From Melastoma dodecandrum (lineage: Eukaryota; Streptophyta; Magnoliopsida; Myrtales; Melastomataceae): DNA of 64,000 bases. The position numbers were made by a program, and so were the translations under genes. Under the pieces are notes generated by a model, which did not search any database, was not told the origin of the DNA, and worked only from the letters and a program-made list of their open reading frames with translations. The stretch lies in NCBI GenBank assembly GCA_029817715.1, contig JARUPY010000474.1, positions 5,208,001 to 5,272,000 on the forward strand, in the 5' to 3' direction. The stretch's first letter is position 1. The number at the start of each line of letters is the position of its first letter. Positions 1 through 13,964 of the stretch are shown piece by piece.

Positions 1-3000
1 GAGGACGATGCTGATGTTTCTGCAGCTTGGGGAGAGATAAATGATTTTGATGGTAGTTTGCCGACTACTACGAATTCGGGGGGATTTGATGGTTCAGTCG
101 AATCGATCGCGGGTTTAGGAACTGATAGTACAGTAGGTGGGGTTTCAAAGGTGGGTAGCAGTGGATCTGGTGGGGGAATCAAGGAAGTTGGTTGGAGTTC
201 ATTTTATGCAGACACTGGGGATCAGGGTGGAAGTCAGGGAAATTGGTCCGACGCTGACTTCTTCTCTGAAATTAATAGTGCCGTTGCTGGCGAGGGGTTT
301 CCAGGGAGTTTAGGAGGCCATTCATACGACAATAGACTCATGTCCAGTGGAATAGATAGTCAGTCTAATGGTTTAGAGGTTTCTGTGAATCACTTGCATG
401 CTAACGGGGAACTGGCAAATCAAGTCGAGCAAGTGCAAAATCCTGATTTGCAGGATTTGAGTAGCAGTAATTATTGGGAGAATACGTATCCAGGGTGGGC
501 TTATGATGCATCTACAGGACAGTGGTATCCAGCGGAGGGTTATGATGCTAATGCAACTGTGCAAGCAGATTCTGGAAATTCCGTTGCTGAGAACTGGAAT
601 GATACATCTAATGGAATGATGGATGCATCTTATTTGCAGCAGGCTGCACAGTCAGTTACTGGGACAGTGGTGGAGTCCGTAACGACAGAAAATATTCTTC
701 TCGTAGATCAGGTAACAGATGTAAATGCTGGATACCCGGAGCATATGGTGTTTGATGCCCAATATCCTGGTTGGTATTATGATACGATTAAGCAAGAATG
801 GTGTAGCTTGGAAAGCTATGAAACTTCTCTTCAATCATCTACTCAATCTCAAAACCAGCAGAATCACGACAGGTCTTTGATAACTGATGCTCATGCTCAC
901 GGCCAGAATGATGTGTATAGTGACTACAGTCAAACTGACTCGTATGGATTGCAAAATGATGTTAATAAAAAACAAGATGCCCAATGGCATGGGTCATACA
1001 ATGACTACAATCAACAGAGCATGGTGAATTCCTGGCATGCAGGGACCTTTTCAAGTAGTACCAGAGTTGCTTGGGTGGGAAATCAATATTCTGGTGGCTT
1101 TGGTTCTGAATTTTCTCATGGCAATAGCCTTAATCGCCCGAGTTCAGTTGGTTCCTTTTCAGTTGTAGAATCATATGATAAGCCAAGTGGAAGCCTTGTG
1201 GAGGCACATAAACCATTGGCATCGGCTAGTTTTTTTCAGGATCGGCCTTATAGTCAGACAAATTTTCAACATACTAAGAATGGCCATCTTTCAAATGATT
1301 ATTACCACGGTCAGAAACCTATGAATTATGGCATGCAAACTCTTCAGAGTGGGAGTCAGTTTTCACAAGTGCATAGCTCAGGAAGATCATCTGCAGGGCG
1401 TCCTGCCCATGCTTTAGTTACTTTTGGATTTGGAGGAAAACTTGTTGTGCTGAAAGATACTAATTCCAGCGTAAATTTGTCATATGGAGGCCAGGTTTGA
1501 CATTTCTCTTTACTGGTTTCTTCTCTTGTCTTGTCCTAGCTTAGCAAAATTGAGATACTAGTGTTGATGTGGGAGGACGGTCTATCACAGAGTTCCTTTT
1601 CAATCAAAGCATGCCAATGTCGTCGGCATTTTTCATGTTTTGACAATTTATTTTTTTGTTCACTTTCCCCTGAATTGTCGGGTGTGTGATTGTGTCTTTT
1701 TAGTAATAATTGTCATTTGTAGTGTAACTCGATGATACATTTCACCTTCCATTGTTGAATGTAGGATCCTTCGGGTTACTCCATTTCTGTCCTGAACCTT
1801 ACAGAAGTTTTCCAAAAGAAAGACGACAATACTGGAGCTTCGTCATATACGCTAGCTCTATGTCAACATTCATTCCCTGGTCCGTTAGTCGGTGGAAGTG
1901 TGGGGACAAAGGATCTGAACAAATGGATTGATGAAAGGATTGCAAATTGTGATTCTCCTGATGTAGATTACAGGAAAGCAGAAAACTTAAAGCTGCTTCT
2001 ATCTTTGCTCAAGGTAGCATGTCAGCATTATGGCAAACTCCGATCTCCTTTTGGCAGTGAAGCCGGATTGAAGGTACAATCACATTTTCAGAACATGTTT
2101 GTCAATTGATCCTCAATTATTCATTGTATTTGTATTTCCTGTTGACATTTTGTCTCAAACTAAGGGTTTTCATGTCGCCTCCTTCTTCCCACTCTAATTT
2201 GCTCTGGTTTGACCCCCATTTTACCCCTTATGAGATGGCTAGTGTGCTTCCCTCATAAATCTTTGCTTCTACTATTCATAATATACGTTGCGGAGCGTAT
2301 GTTGTGTCCTTATTTGTCAGTAAATCATTCCAAATACCCCATTTCTTTGTATGAGTTCATCTTAAAACCATCAAATTTTTTGTCCAGTTGATTATTTTAT
2401 ACTCATGATGCACTCCCGTGTTAATGCTTTCCACACTTGCAATAGTTTTGCTTCTATGAGATATTTAATCACTGTGCCACAACACGTGCATCCTTTAATT
2501 GTATGAGCATGTTGGAGGTTTCTGATTGCGAGAATTGGTCTGCTTGATGTCTTTTGGGGACAAGCAAAATTTCTTTGATATTATTCATCTTATAAGCAAA
2601 ATTGTGTCGCTTGTAACAATAATTTTGCTTATGGGATTGTCTCCATATATAACAGGAAGGTGACAGTCCCGAATCAGCAGTTGCTCAGATTTTTGCTTCT
2701 GCTAAGAAGAACAGCAGTGTTTTTGGTAGCCCCCTGAGCTGCTGTTTTCAGTTTCTGCCTGCTGCTGAGCAAATTCAGGTGCGTCGATCTTTCTTCGGGC
2801 CTTCTGTTTTCTCTTAGAGGGGATCATTTTGGTGATGATTTGTATATTTTCCTGCTAGGCAACTGCCTCCGAGGTACAGAATCTCCTTGTCTCTGGTAGA
2901 AGAAAAGAGGCTTTGCAATGTGCCCAAGCTGGCCAGTTGTGGGGACCTGCACTTATTTTAGCTTCACAACTGGGGGATCAGGTATCTGGTGCCATTCCTG

Positions 3001-5854
3001 TTTGTTGTTCTTGTTTTAACATTTTATTGGGATTTATGCATTGATTATAATCCTAACGCTTATACTGGTCAATTGCTGATCCTTTATTTTGTGCAGTTCT
3101 ATGTTGACACTGTGAAGCAAATGGCACTCACACAGATGGTACCCGGGTCACCACTGAGGACTTTGTGCTTACTGATTGCCGGTCAGCCTGCTGAAGTCTT
3201 CTCCGCTGAAGCTGCCCCTACTAACGGAATGCAGCCTTCCGGTATCATGTCACCAAGTAAAACTCAGGTGAAAGGAGGAGTTTCTTTGTCAAGTATATTG
3301 ACGTTTTCCTGCTTTTATCATATATTTGTCTTTAGTTGTGACTGAATAATGGAGAAGGTGGTATTGACCGAAAAGCTGTATGAACTTTGGTCAAGATGAG
3401 GATAATCCTTGTGAGATAACATTGTTAACTTCTGATCAATAATACACTGCAAGAATATTATGCAGTCTGGGACCAAAGGGATGCTTGAAGATTGGAAGGA
3501 AAACCTGGCTATAATCACTGCAAATAGAACTAAGGATGATGAACTTGTAATTATCCACCTTGGGGATTGCCTCTGGAAGGAAAGGGGTGAGGTATGTGCT
3601 TTCGTTTCTTCTTCTGATTACTTTGTGGATCTATGAATGTTATGGTGGACGCTTACAGGGGATTTTTCTTTTTATCAGATCACTGCAGCTCATATATGCT
3701 ACCTGGTTGCTGAAGCAAATTTTGAATCCTATTCGGACACTGCCAGATTGTGCATTGTTGGAGCTGATCACTGGAAATGTCCTAGAACATATGCCAGCCC
3801 GGAGGCGATTGAGGTATCTCCAGTCTCACATGCCTTTTAGTAGCTTCTTTATATGATTGCTGTTGTGCCACTGTTTTACTCAGACACGTCTATGCATTGA
3901 GGCATTCCTTGTTTTCTCTCTGATGACTGGATTTGGTACATTGCCATACATACAGAGAACCGAGCTTTACGAATACTCCAAGGTGCTGGGGAATTCCCAA
4001 TTCACTTTGCAGCCATTTCAGCCGTATAAGATCATATATGCCCATATGCTAGCTGAAGTGGGGAAAATTTCAGATTCATTGAAGTAAGTATAGTTCCTGT
4101 TTACATTAGGATCAGGCATACAAATATATCCTTGGTTACTGTCTTATGATGCATCGTTATTACAGGTATTGCCAAGCAATCTCAAAATCATTGAAAAATG
4201 GGCGAGCTCCTGAAGTAGAAATGTGGAAGCAAGTCATATCCTCTCTTGAGGAGAGGATTAGGATGCATCAACAAGTAAGACACAGAGTTAGAGATTAAAC
4301 TATTCAAATACCCGCCATTAAACTCCTTATTTCCAGGGGGGATATTCTACAAATTTGGCCCCGGGGAAGATAGTTGGGAAGCTGCTTAACTTCTTCGATA
4401 ACACAGCTCATCGTGTTGTCGGCGGCCTCCCACCACCTGTACCTACAACAAGTCACACTGCTCCTCATGGCATGGAGCAATTCCATCAGCCACTGGTAAC
4501 TAAGGTATCAGGCAGTCAATCAACAATGGCAATGTCGTCGTTAATGCCATCTGATTCGATGGAACCCATAAGTGAATGGGCAGGCAATGACAACGGCAGC
4601 AAAATGAGGGGACATAACCGAAGTGTTTCCGAGCCTAACTTTGGAATGACGCCCAAACAGGTGTGTTAGGATACATTTTAAAATGGATGTTGGGATATAG
4701 AAAATATATTAACTTGCGGTTCATATATCTTGGATTATATGTTTTGTCACCAATGACTTCATTAGGGTGATGGTGACTCATCAAACGAAATGCATTCGGA
4801 AAATGCTCCAGCAAAGGGTCCGGTTTCGGGGAGGGCATCACGCTTTCCTCGATTTGGTTTTGGTTCCCAGATTTTGCAAAAGACTGTTGGTCTGGTGCTG
4901 AGACCTCGAAATGACAAGCAGGTTGGTTTTGTTTGGCTGTTCTTCAATGTTTTAGCTCCAGTTGTTCATTGTTGCACTCTCTAAACAATTGCTATGTTGT
5001 GTGTCTGTAGGCTAAGCTTGGCGAAGCAAATAAATTTTATTATGATGAAAAGCTGAAGAGATGGGTGGAGGAAGGAGCCGAACCCCCTGCCGAGGAAACT
5101 GCTCTGGCACCTCCACCAACTACCGCCACTTTCCAAAATGGGTTGCCTGACGGTAGTCCCGAGTTTAACAGTCCATCCATTTCTGGCCCTTCTTCGGGAA
5201 TCCCTCCTATCCCACCAAGCTCGAACCAATTTTCAGCTAGTGGGCGGATGGGAGTTCGATCCAGGTCTGTGATCAATAGTTACACTTCTCTACCTCAGTT
5301 TTCAGTTCACTAAATGGCATTTCTTGTATTGGGGTCGCAGGTATGTAGACACTTTCAACAAAGGTGGGGGGAATCCTGCACACCTATTCCAATCACCATC
5401 TGTTCCAGCAGCGAAACCTGCGGTTGCTGCTAATGCCAAGTTTTTTGTTCCCGCTCCTGTAATGTCCCCTTCCAATGATCCGACAATGGAGGCGATCACG
5501 GAAAATTTACAAGAAGAAACTGCAACAAGTGAAGATTTCTCAAACCCATTGCCATATGACCCTTATAAATCTCCCTTGGCTTCAGCTTCACCAAACATGC
5601 CAAGGTTTCCCAGCATGGGCAGTATTCCCAGCAAAAGCCCCATGGCGAGTGAAAATGGTCCCTTCCCATCTCATTCTCGGAGAACTGCATCTTGGAGTGG
5701 AAGCTTCAATGAAGTTTCATATCCACCCAAGCAACCAGCGGATGGTAAACTGCCTGGGGAGACATTAGGCACATCATCTCCTTCTGATATGATGCAAATG
5801 TATAGAAATGGCAGTGGAAGTGTTGGCGATGAACTTGATGAGGTGGAACTGTGA
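1..5854 (+). CDS. SEC16: SEC16 / MAIGO5-like COPII coat scaffold, 5' truncated by window edge
   Basis: SEC16 organises ER exit sites by scaffolding the COPII coat (Sec23/24, Sec13/31) on the ER surface. The reading frame is already open at base 1, so the N-terminus lies outside the window. Exons that keep phase are 1-1494, 1765-2073, 2656-2778, 2859-2981, 3097-3267, 3466-3591, 3679-3813, 3956-4083, 4166-4274, 4337-4660, 4766-4921, 5011-5264 and 5341-5854. Together they give about 1,321 residues and end ELDEVEL-stop. Arabidopsis MAG5/SEC16A is near 1,350, so little is missing. Diagnostic stretches are the aromatic repeats YPGWAYDASTGQWYP and YPGWYYDTIKQEW, the central conserved region starting YSISVLNLTEVF, and the alpha-helical core with TELYEYSKVLGN and PYKIIYAHMLAEVGK. 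The proline/serine-rich tail has YYDEKLKRWVEEG. Family assignment is from recognised motifs; boundaries are inferred from splice consensus. Confidence 0.93.
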
Positions 5855-7031
5855 GGATCTATCAGGCAGGACACTCCAAAGTGGAGAGTCGGAAGATGTA
5901 AATACCCAGTTTTGCTCCCTGTGGTTTGATGCAGAGCCGGCCACTAGTTATGGTATCGGCGACGGGAAAAATCACGTCTGCATGATACTGAAGCTGGTGA
6001 GTACCGAAAGCCTGCAATTTTGTGAAAACATAGGTCGCTTATGACATACGGATGATGATATGGTGCTGGGCGAGGCAATTTACCTCTGAGAGGCCAGATG
6101 ACAGATAAATGTTCACCATGTAATATTACTGTCATGGTCTAACACAAGGAAGATGGATTCTCTCATAGTGGGAAGAAGAGGGGAAGAAAAAGAAAAGACT
6201 GGCAAAAGGTTTTTTGGTTTCCCTCTGTACAGTTTCTTATTTGTTCATTTATTGCCCCCCTCGCATAATTTGTCCCTAAAAAAGAGAAGTATTCAAAGTT
6301 ATCTGCCCAAAATTGTAGAAAAACTCTGCATACTCTGTTTTATCGACAAGAGATGCAAAATACCATCTAGGGTTGAATAGGTTCAAAGGTGGGTATGACC
6401 TGGAATGAAATATACAATAGTCGGTTCCTTCTTTTTAGCCCGGTTTTAATACCGGTTTCGTATCCTTAACATTTTTATATTAAATTCATCACATTATTCT
6501 AAATTATTTATATAAATTATATATTAAAATTTATTAGGTAGGTTTCAAGTTCTCCAGTTTGATTTCGACCTATCCGAACCTTATGGTATCGATTTCGACC
6601 GGGTCCTATCTACGTTCACCCCCAATACCATCCTCTGTTTATGTTTTGGGATGCTTACAGTTTTGCACATAATGTCTTGAATTGAATCAAAGGCATGTCA
6701 TGTGCTTCCATGAAGCAGTGCAAAAATTTAATTAATTGGCTTGCCATCAAATACATCATCATCATTCAGAGCATATATATATCAAAGCGCAAGCCCTCTG
6801 ACCCATCACCACCTCCCATAATTTGCTTAATCTAACATCCAACAAATCTCAAAGTAAGATTTTAATATCACAGGGAGCAGACCTCCCCTTCATCCACCTC
6901 CCCTGTCACCCCCTCGACTCCCTTCCTCCGAAAGGCTGAGCCCTGCTCCGTTTAGACCGAGAAAATCCTGAACCCGGTCACACGGTTCCTTTGCATCAAG
7001 AAAACCGTGGTATGGACCATGGAGGAGCCTT
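5855..7031. other. Convergent intergenic region with two 3' UTRs
   Basis: This spacer separates the SEC16 stop from the stop of the opposing PGSIP8-like gene, so it must hold both 3' UTRs and polyadenylation regions. It is AT-rich around 6440-6530. The few short open frames have no recognisable protein content. No repeat or RNA gene was seen. Confidence 0.6.
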
Positions 7032-9838
7032 CTAGTACAGTTTGTTGGATCCTGTGGTGGGTAAGGTCTCGCCTAATCTTGGCATGAAGGACTCCCTCTC
7101 GATCGATACCTGAAGGGAAGCCATCGTCTTCACGAGTGACGCCCACACGATCGGGGCACAGCAGAATGCGTACACGAAGACCGCGAGAGCCCTCACGACC
7201 CCGTCCATGTACCAGGGGAAGGCCATCACAAAGAGGACCCCAGCGATGCAGAACCAGGGGACTAAGATTGTGACCATCGGGAGCAGGAACGCGTTTATAG
7301 CAATGCATGAGAGGGCGAAGGAGCCTAGGAGGTAAAGGGACCACCCCAGGAGAGGGTGGATCGTGTGAGGGATGAGGATGAAGGGAACCACATAGGCTGC
7401 AAGAATGAACCACCACATTGCGAGGACTTTGAGGGAGGCCTGAATGAAGGAGGTGGTTTTGTCCGCTCGCCGGTTGCACATCTTGGATAAGTTTGGCCGG
7501 GCGAGACGTGTCATTGCTATCATTGCCAAGTAGAATACCGACTGGATTACTACGAAAGGCATCTCTGCGCTATACCTGCAAAGGGAGGGAGAGAACATGT
7601 CTAGTTAAGCAGGCAGCCATTGCCATTAAACAAAAAACAATCCAATTCTGCTATCATACCCCAGTGTACTCCGACGCTGTTCGTGCCACGAGATTCCCAA
7701 AGGAAGGACAGGCCACGACCACCAGTACCATGGCTTAAGCCAAGGTGCACTCGGGAAAGTGATCACGCTGTTCGGACCACAAGGTATGTTCCAGCGGAGC
7801 TTGAGATCTGAACAAAAACAAAAAGATCAGTAATACTGTCTGCAGCTCGACTTGGAAAGCAATAACCGAGCTCTGCATGCACAACGACAAATATATTTGG
7901 CCGTGCGCACCAACTGACTTACAGAAATAAGAAGCATCCATCTGATATCCCAAAGGAAGCCTGAAGTGTCCATTTAGCTTAGAGCCATTGACGGGCGGAT
8001 AAAACATTGGGTCATTGAGCAAGTCAGGGAAGTATCCCCCGATGAACCCTTGGTCCGCACCATCCGGGTTCACTTTTTCCACCTCAAGTTGATGCTTCAT
8101 GTCATTGAAAACCTCGGCCGAGGGCTACATATTGAATTCCCAAACCAATCATGACAATGTCTGATAAATCAAATGAAATCAATTAGAGACAGACCACCGA
8201 TTAGGCGAAATAGACTTTACCTGCAAGACAAAGAGGCCAGTGTGGAATATACATGGATTGATAAACACCGCACAGAACTGTCCACACTGGAACAACTCGT
8301 CAGTCTTCCTGAGGAAGAGGTTGTCTGCATCGAGCATCACGACCCTCTCGTACTCCACCAAGTTCCATGCATACAACTTGTTCAGGGAAAGCTTGAACCT
8401 CTGATCAAAGTTCGGCTGATCCTTGTAGGGGTTATTAAGGTTGTCGACGCTCACGACCCTCGCACCGTCCTCATGTTCGCTGCATCACATCATCCATGCA
8501 CATCAGTAACTGGTAAAGACTTATCTGTTCCTATTCAGAAAACCAGCTTGTGACGACAACCCAAAGGTCAATTAAACACCAGCTAAGAGCTAACCACTTC
8601 ATGTGAGCATCAGACATTATCGGTACAAAATCTCATTACATTTATCGATGAATGGTATCTATCTACTCTGTACTGCTGCAATGCCTCCATTAGTGATGCC
8701 CCATTATTAACCTAAGCAAAACCACGTCTACGGCTTCCATCACCACGTGCTTACATCGAAAATCACGGTTGGACGGTTACATTATTCTTATTTATTATTA
8801 GAGCTAATCATCACCAGGTATTAGAAAAAAAGTAGAAATCTTTGGCCGACCCCCCAATTTAACAATCAGGACAACCCAAGATATCTTTTGGACAACTTGC
8901 AACCTCGGTATTGGATAAACGTTTTATCGTTTCCTTCCTTCTTGTCGTGATTAACCAGTGGTGGTGAATAAACAAAGGAAACAACAACACAAGGAAACTG
9001 TTACTTAGAAACAATCTCCAAGGCTTTTTGTAATAACAGACATCAAACCAAAGTAGTTCGTTTTCTCCACCAAGCGAAACGACCCAGAGAAAGAAAATTC
9101 AATATTTTTCCTGGACTTTTTCTCCTGTCTTTAAATTCTTAGCCCAGGGATGATGGGGCAATGTTGATAAGGACAGACAATTCCTTTCCCATCATGGTGA
9201 AAAATTGTAAATTTTATTTTTAGGTTCATGGTGGGAAACATAAAATGGGCCTCATGGAATTGGTGGAGGACTCAAAATTAAAAATGACCTCAGAAGATAT
9301 TTTATTGCCAACTTGGCAAGATGGTCCAATCGAAATGAGACAAGGAGGGGATGCAACCACAAGTCAAACCACCTTCGACCAAGCCCCAAATGATTTTGAA
9401 ACTTCCACCACCCAACAACCCAAACTCAAACCCTCTGCTGAAATCAAATCTGAGTTCCACTAACCGTGTTGTTTCTTAAAGTTGAGTAAATTGAAGATTT
9501 AAGACGAGGAGGAGGAGGGGGGGAACTCACAGGGCGTGGACCCAACGGAGGGGTACGTCCTTGGAGGCGATGACCACGAGATCCGCGTCGACTCGGAGCC
9601 TCGCGAGGGATCTGACGAGCACCCTTGTGGCGACGTAGAACTCGTAGTCCCTCGGCGTCCCCATGTACATCATGGTGGCGTACGCATTCCTGCTCCTATC
9701 GTGTATCGCCCCGGAAGAACTGGGCTTGAGCTGCTCTTCCCCGGAGGTCGTCGACCGGGTCCCCTGGAGGAACAAGACCAGGGGCAACAACAACACCACC
9801 CACGGTCTACCCAAGGAGGAGAGTTGATTCCTACCCAT
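7032..9838 (-). CDS. PGSIP8: GT8 family glycosyltransferase, PGSIP7/8-like (IPUT1 clade), multi-pass membrane protein
   Basis: Putative glucuronosyltransferase of the glycogenin-like GT8 family. The related Arabidopsis PGSIP6 (IPUT1) adds glucuronate to inositol phosphorylceramide sphingolipids in the Golgi; the acceptor of the PGSIP7/8 group is less certain. Minus-strand exons are 9531-9838, 8221-8479, 7923-8124, 7660-7807 and 7032-7575. Phases agree throughout and give 486 residues. The ATG at 9838 places a hydrophobic signal anchor (PWVVLLLPLVLFL) close to the N-terminus; an in-frame ATG at 9934 would add 32 residues. Visible motifs are MMYMGTPRDYEFYVATRVL, the metal-binding DAD in RVVMLDADNLFL (about residues 153-155), FINPCIFHTGLFVL, NPDGADQGF and LPLGYQMDASYF. 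Several membrane helices then follow, ending SNKLY. It converges with SEC16. Family level is secure; PGSIP8 rather than PGSIP6 rests on length and remembered similarity. Confidence 0.9.
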
Positions 9839-9950
9839 GAATCCCCACTTCCCGCTGATCAGGGAAGACAAAACCTTTCCTGAAAACAAATCTTGGGGTA
9901 ATCCGATCTGGGGTTGATGTCGAGTTTCTCTCACTAGTTTGTGGGTTGGA

Positions 9951-9974
9951 GACAGACAGACAGACAGACAGACA
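9951..9974. repeat. (ACAG)n microsatellite in the 5' leader of the PGSIP8-like gene
   Basis: Six tandem GACA/ACAG units lie about 115 bp upstream of the PGSIP8-like start codon, within its probable 5' leader (read as CTGT repeats on the transcribed strand). Confidence 0.85.
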
Positions 9975-9995
9975 ATCAGGAGGACATCGGGGGGA

Positions 9996-10006
9996 TTTTA
10001 TATTAA
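9996..10006 (-). promoter_or_regulatory. TATA-like box for the PGSIP8-like gene
   Basis: The minus strand reads TAATATAAAA here, about 160 bp before the start codon at 9838 and just upstream of the CTGT-rich leader. Position and composition fit a plant TATA box. No transcript evidence is available. Confidence 0.35.
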
Positions 10007-11550
10007 AAATTGAGGATTTAATTTAAAGGAGAATGAGGGGGGTGTGAATTTGGTGGTAATTTATTTTTATGTTTATACCCAAAAGTCGTCTTAAACGTGC
10101 TTTCTTTCAAGAAAAATTTCTTTTAGCTTTGCGGGGATGTAACATTTTTCCGTTCATAAAACATACTATTAATTTTAAAAATTTATTGACTTAAATCGTA
10201 TTTGAAATATCGGATGCCTATTTTATTGTAAATTGCACAAAAATTTCATGTTTTATTTATTTAAACATGGCAATAAGAACGTGACTAGTAATATAATGTC
10301 TTTTTTTTTTCCATTTCCTGTCCAATTCTCTTTTCTGTGCCACTTATACTTATAATCAACGTGGTTAGGAAAAAAAGCACGTGACGACGTCCTTCAAGAT
10401 GGCTATCAATCGTGTCTTGTTTTCTTTCAATTTTAGTGTCCATATAAGTCATTCGGGGTCAAAATTTAGATCGAATTTTATTTACGGAAGATAATAAATA
10501 ATTCGGTCGAAATTCTCCCCTTCACTTTTTTTTGAGAATCATTTCTCATCTTCACGGCTGCCACGCAAAGACAAATATTATCCCCCAATAATTTACTTTG
10601 GAAGTTATCAAGACAGCTTTCGTCATCTTTCTTTAGTATATTATACTTGGTTTATAATAAATAAATAATTGCTGGTATAATAATAAAGGGGGGGTGGGAT
10701 GTTGATAGGATCGACGAATGTGGAAAGGAGAGTTGACCCTCCAATGAGAGTAAACCCACAGTTTCAAGAAAGAGGGGATGTTAAGACCGGGTCAACTCCC
10801 ACCGGAGGTGCGAAAACTGCAAGTGGAGGCGGCTTGTGTTTGTGTTTGGTTCGCAGTTTTTAGAAAAAGACAGCATCTGCTTCCTCCTCCTCAACATCGT
10901 CATCATCCAATCTCATCCCGCACACCATTAAAGAAAAGTCGACCAACCCCCACCACTCCAATCCAAATCCAAAATCTTGTCTTCAACCAAACCAAAGAAA
11001 GTTGCCCCTCCCAAAGTTCGTGTGTGTTTTTTTCTTTTTTTAATTAGTGAACCCCACAACCACCTACATCCATCCTTCCGATAACGAATATAATAATAAA
11101 TAACGAATAACAAAATACGAAGAAGAAAGAGCCGTTCATTCCTTAAATTCGTACTACAATGTAGACCGAGAGCAAAACAAAAGATATACGAGAGAGCAAA
11201 ATGAAGACAACCAAAACAAAGGTAGCCCCTATTTATACAACCAAAACTAAGGCCAACTGCCAACGCAGGCGTCTAAATCTAAAGTAAACCCAACCACACA
11301 AGAAAAAAAATCATATTCATGACAATCATTGACAAACATGCGTTCTTCTTCGACGGTGGTCTTACTACTGATAATTCTATGAAAATAGAGTTAGTGGATT
11401 ATGTTTTAGATTTGATTTTGGTTAGTTTTAGGTATTTTAGTTGTTTAATTGTTAGGTATTTTGGTTGCTTTAATGTTTCCTCATTTCCGTATACTTTGTT
11501 TATGTTGGTAGTTAAAATGAGAGGAAGAAGAGTAAAATTCGAAATGATGA
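10007..11550. other. Non-coding AT-rich spacer
   Basis: This part of the divergent region between the PGSIP8-like gene and RFC1 is AT-rich with homopolymer runs. Open frames at 10778-11047 (+) and 10928-11263 (-) are short, overlap antisense, and resemble no family I know. I see no gene here. Confidence 0.5.
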
Positions 11551-11554
11551 GCCA

Positions 11555-12660
11555 TGAATAAGTTGAAACCGAACACTTGGTGCAGCTGCAACGGAGTGCA
11601 GTGCAGCCGCAATGAAGGGGTGGACACTGGACGGAGACTTTGTGCAGCTGCACGAGACACAAGGAAGGCAGACGAATATGCACATAAACTTTGTGCAGCT
11701 GCACCGACGCTGGAGATAATATTTTATTTCAAAGATTCTTAAAATTCTCTAGGGTTATTTATATGACATATATAAATACTCTTTCTATCTCTTTGAGGGG
11801 AGAGTCGACCTAGGAGGTTGCTGGTGACAAGGAGCCATCGACGGACCGATTATTTTTCTTTTAGTTTTTCTTTATGTCGTTTTTTATGTTTAAGATTGAA
11901 TTGATGTTTTCGTTAACTTTCGTTATGAACTAATTTTCTTTGCCTAGGGTTAAGATGGATCTTGACAATTAGTCAAGAGTTTATCTCTTTTGACACTCTT
12001 GGATGATTTATGTTGATTATTCCTATTCGTTCCTAACGCTTTCTTATTGCGTGATCACCAATAGAATTGATTAGTGAATTTAGGTGAACTCGAAAGGGGA
12101 ATCCTAGATTAAGTACGGGAACAGAAATAACCTAGGTTAAACTTGGTCGGAAGACGGGATTATTAACGAGCGGGATAGGAATATACCCAGTCGTCCTAGG
12201 TAATCGAATTTGAATTGATTCTTAAGGGGCACTTGATAGTTAATCTACCTAGGAATATAGTGGTTATTATTTACAGATATGTACGTTCTTATGACCTCGA
12301 AAGGAGCGTAGGAAGATAATCGAATTCCAGATTATCAGCAAGATCATTTTAAGTGTGTTGTTTGAGATATGACTTGCAATTAATTGTTAGGTGAAATTAT
12401 TACTATAGGCGTTTTCTCATCTTCAGCTTTAATTCATTAGAACTCTCATTTTTCTTAATTAAATATTCAGTCAACGTGGTTGAATAATATAGATTTGACG
12501 TATTTTAATAATTGGAATAAGTTCAAAATAGTCATCGTGGGAACGATATCTTACTTACACTCTATTACTTATACGATCGTGTGCATTTGCGTGGTGAATA
12601 CTTTTTTGACGTGAAACTTACACCAATTTTCCTTACTCTCTCAGTCCCATCACAAGTTCG
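11555..12660 (+). mobile_element. LTR-retrotransposon-like non-coding remnant (possible solo LTR or leader)
   Basis: There is no usable coding capacity. The stretch near 12520-12600 (TCGTGGGAACGATATCTTAC, then a GTGCATTTGCGTGGTG-like run) resembles the conserved end of plant Ty3-gypsy LTR/leader regions, which precede the primer-binding site. The first part, 11578-11705, carries three copies of a GTGCAGCTGCA motif. No TG/CA termini or target duplication were identified, so the boundaries are approximate. Confidence 0.4.
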
Positions 12661-13964
12661 GGATGTTACTTAAACGAACATATTAACTCCCTAACCGCTT
12701 CAACTACGACCTTCGATCATTGATCTTCTCAACCTTCGACCGTCAATGGTCTGTCGGGATGAATTGCTGCTCATGCTCGCCCATGACAACGATCCATGGG
12801 CTTAAGCCCATATATCCATCACGTCGATTAAGATGGCTTTAGAATTTATATATATATATATATATGACATCAAATTGGGAGTTTTAAATATATTGGACCG
12901 GGAGTTGACCGAGAGACTTCAGTAAAATATGTTGGAATGCCCAATTTCAGTAAAGACGTGTGTCGTATTTGCCCAATTTCAGGCCCCACATAAAACCCCA
13001 AACCTCGTTTAGAGTCATTAATATCAACAGAAATTTAAAACATATTAAAATTATTAATATTTCGTGCTCGGATTATATTTATTAATCGTTTTATTTTATG
13101 GGAAATATCATCAAAAGTTCGATAGTAATAATAAAAGTGTGAATGCTACTTATTTTTAAGGTCATAATACTATCTTAAGGTAGAAATTCAAAATCTTGAA
13201 TAAGAAAACATAAAAATACAAAATTAAACTAATATTAACTTATTAAAAGAATCTTAATTTTTTTTATATATTTTCTTCTCCTTTTATTTATAGTTTATTT
13301 CTTCTCTCTTTTTTTTTTGTTTGGATTAAAAAATTATGATACTCGGGCTAGAAAGACAAACAATCTAGGTGGTTTAAATAGCATGAACAAAATATTCTCG
13401 AGTCAGTTTAAGCTTTGGTCTTTTCATTTCCTTAGAAAGAAAACTTACTCCAAGAAAAAAAAAAGACAATTTAAAATTAAGGTCTTTTTTAAAATTATGT
13501 CTGAAATGAAATTGCATGAAAATACTCGATTTATTTTCTCAAATTATTTTTTTTAAATTTTTTCTCCCGAGTTTTTTTTTGGATTCCATCGTATCGATAG
13601 AATCTTTCTTGATGACAAAAGAAAAGGTTTGAATATTTATTCCATTTTTTTTTAATTTGTAAATTTTATTTTAATCATGGTCATTATCTTTAATATCTTA
13701 CTAAAAGGGTATTTTAGGTACTTTCCCTCTTTGCCCCGTGTAATATATGTGTCCTTCCCCACTTTGCTCGTTCTTACCGCAGCTTTGCGTCACAGTCCGG
13801 CGTAGACGCCGGAACCCCAGAGACGGTCCGGACAAAGGCAAACAACGGATACGATCCACTCCACGCCCTCTTCGAAACCCTACGTTTCCCTCCCCCTGTC
13901 TCCGCGGGGGCGATTCTCCAAAGACTGCGCCTTTTTGTTACTTTGGGTGGGAGAAAGGGCGGGG
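12661..13964. other. AT-rich spacer and RFC1 upstream region
   Basis: A (TA)n run lies at about 12846-12865 and T-rich stretches at 13250-13660. From about 13740 the composition becomes GC-richer, as expected for the RFC1 5' leader that leads to the ATG at 13965. No other gene was seen. Confidence 0.5.

Noticed and set aside
7493..7811. Plus-strand open frames over the PGSIP8-like exons
   Set aside because: Antisense shadows of exons 4 and 5, which keep phase and conserved motifs on the minus strand.
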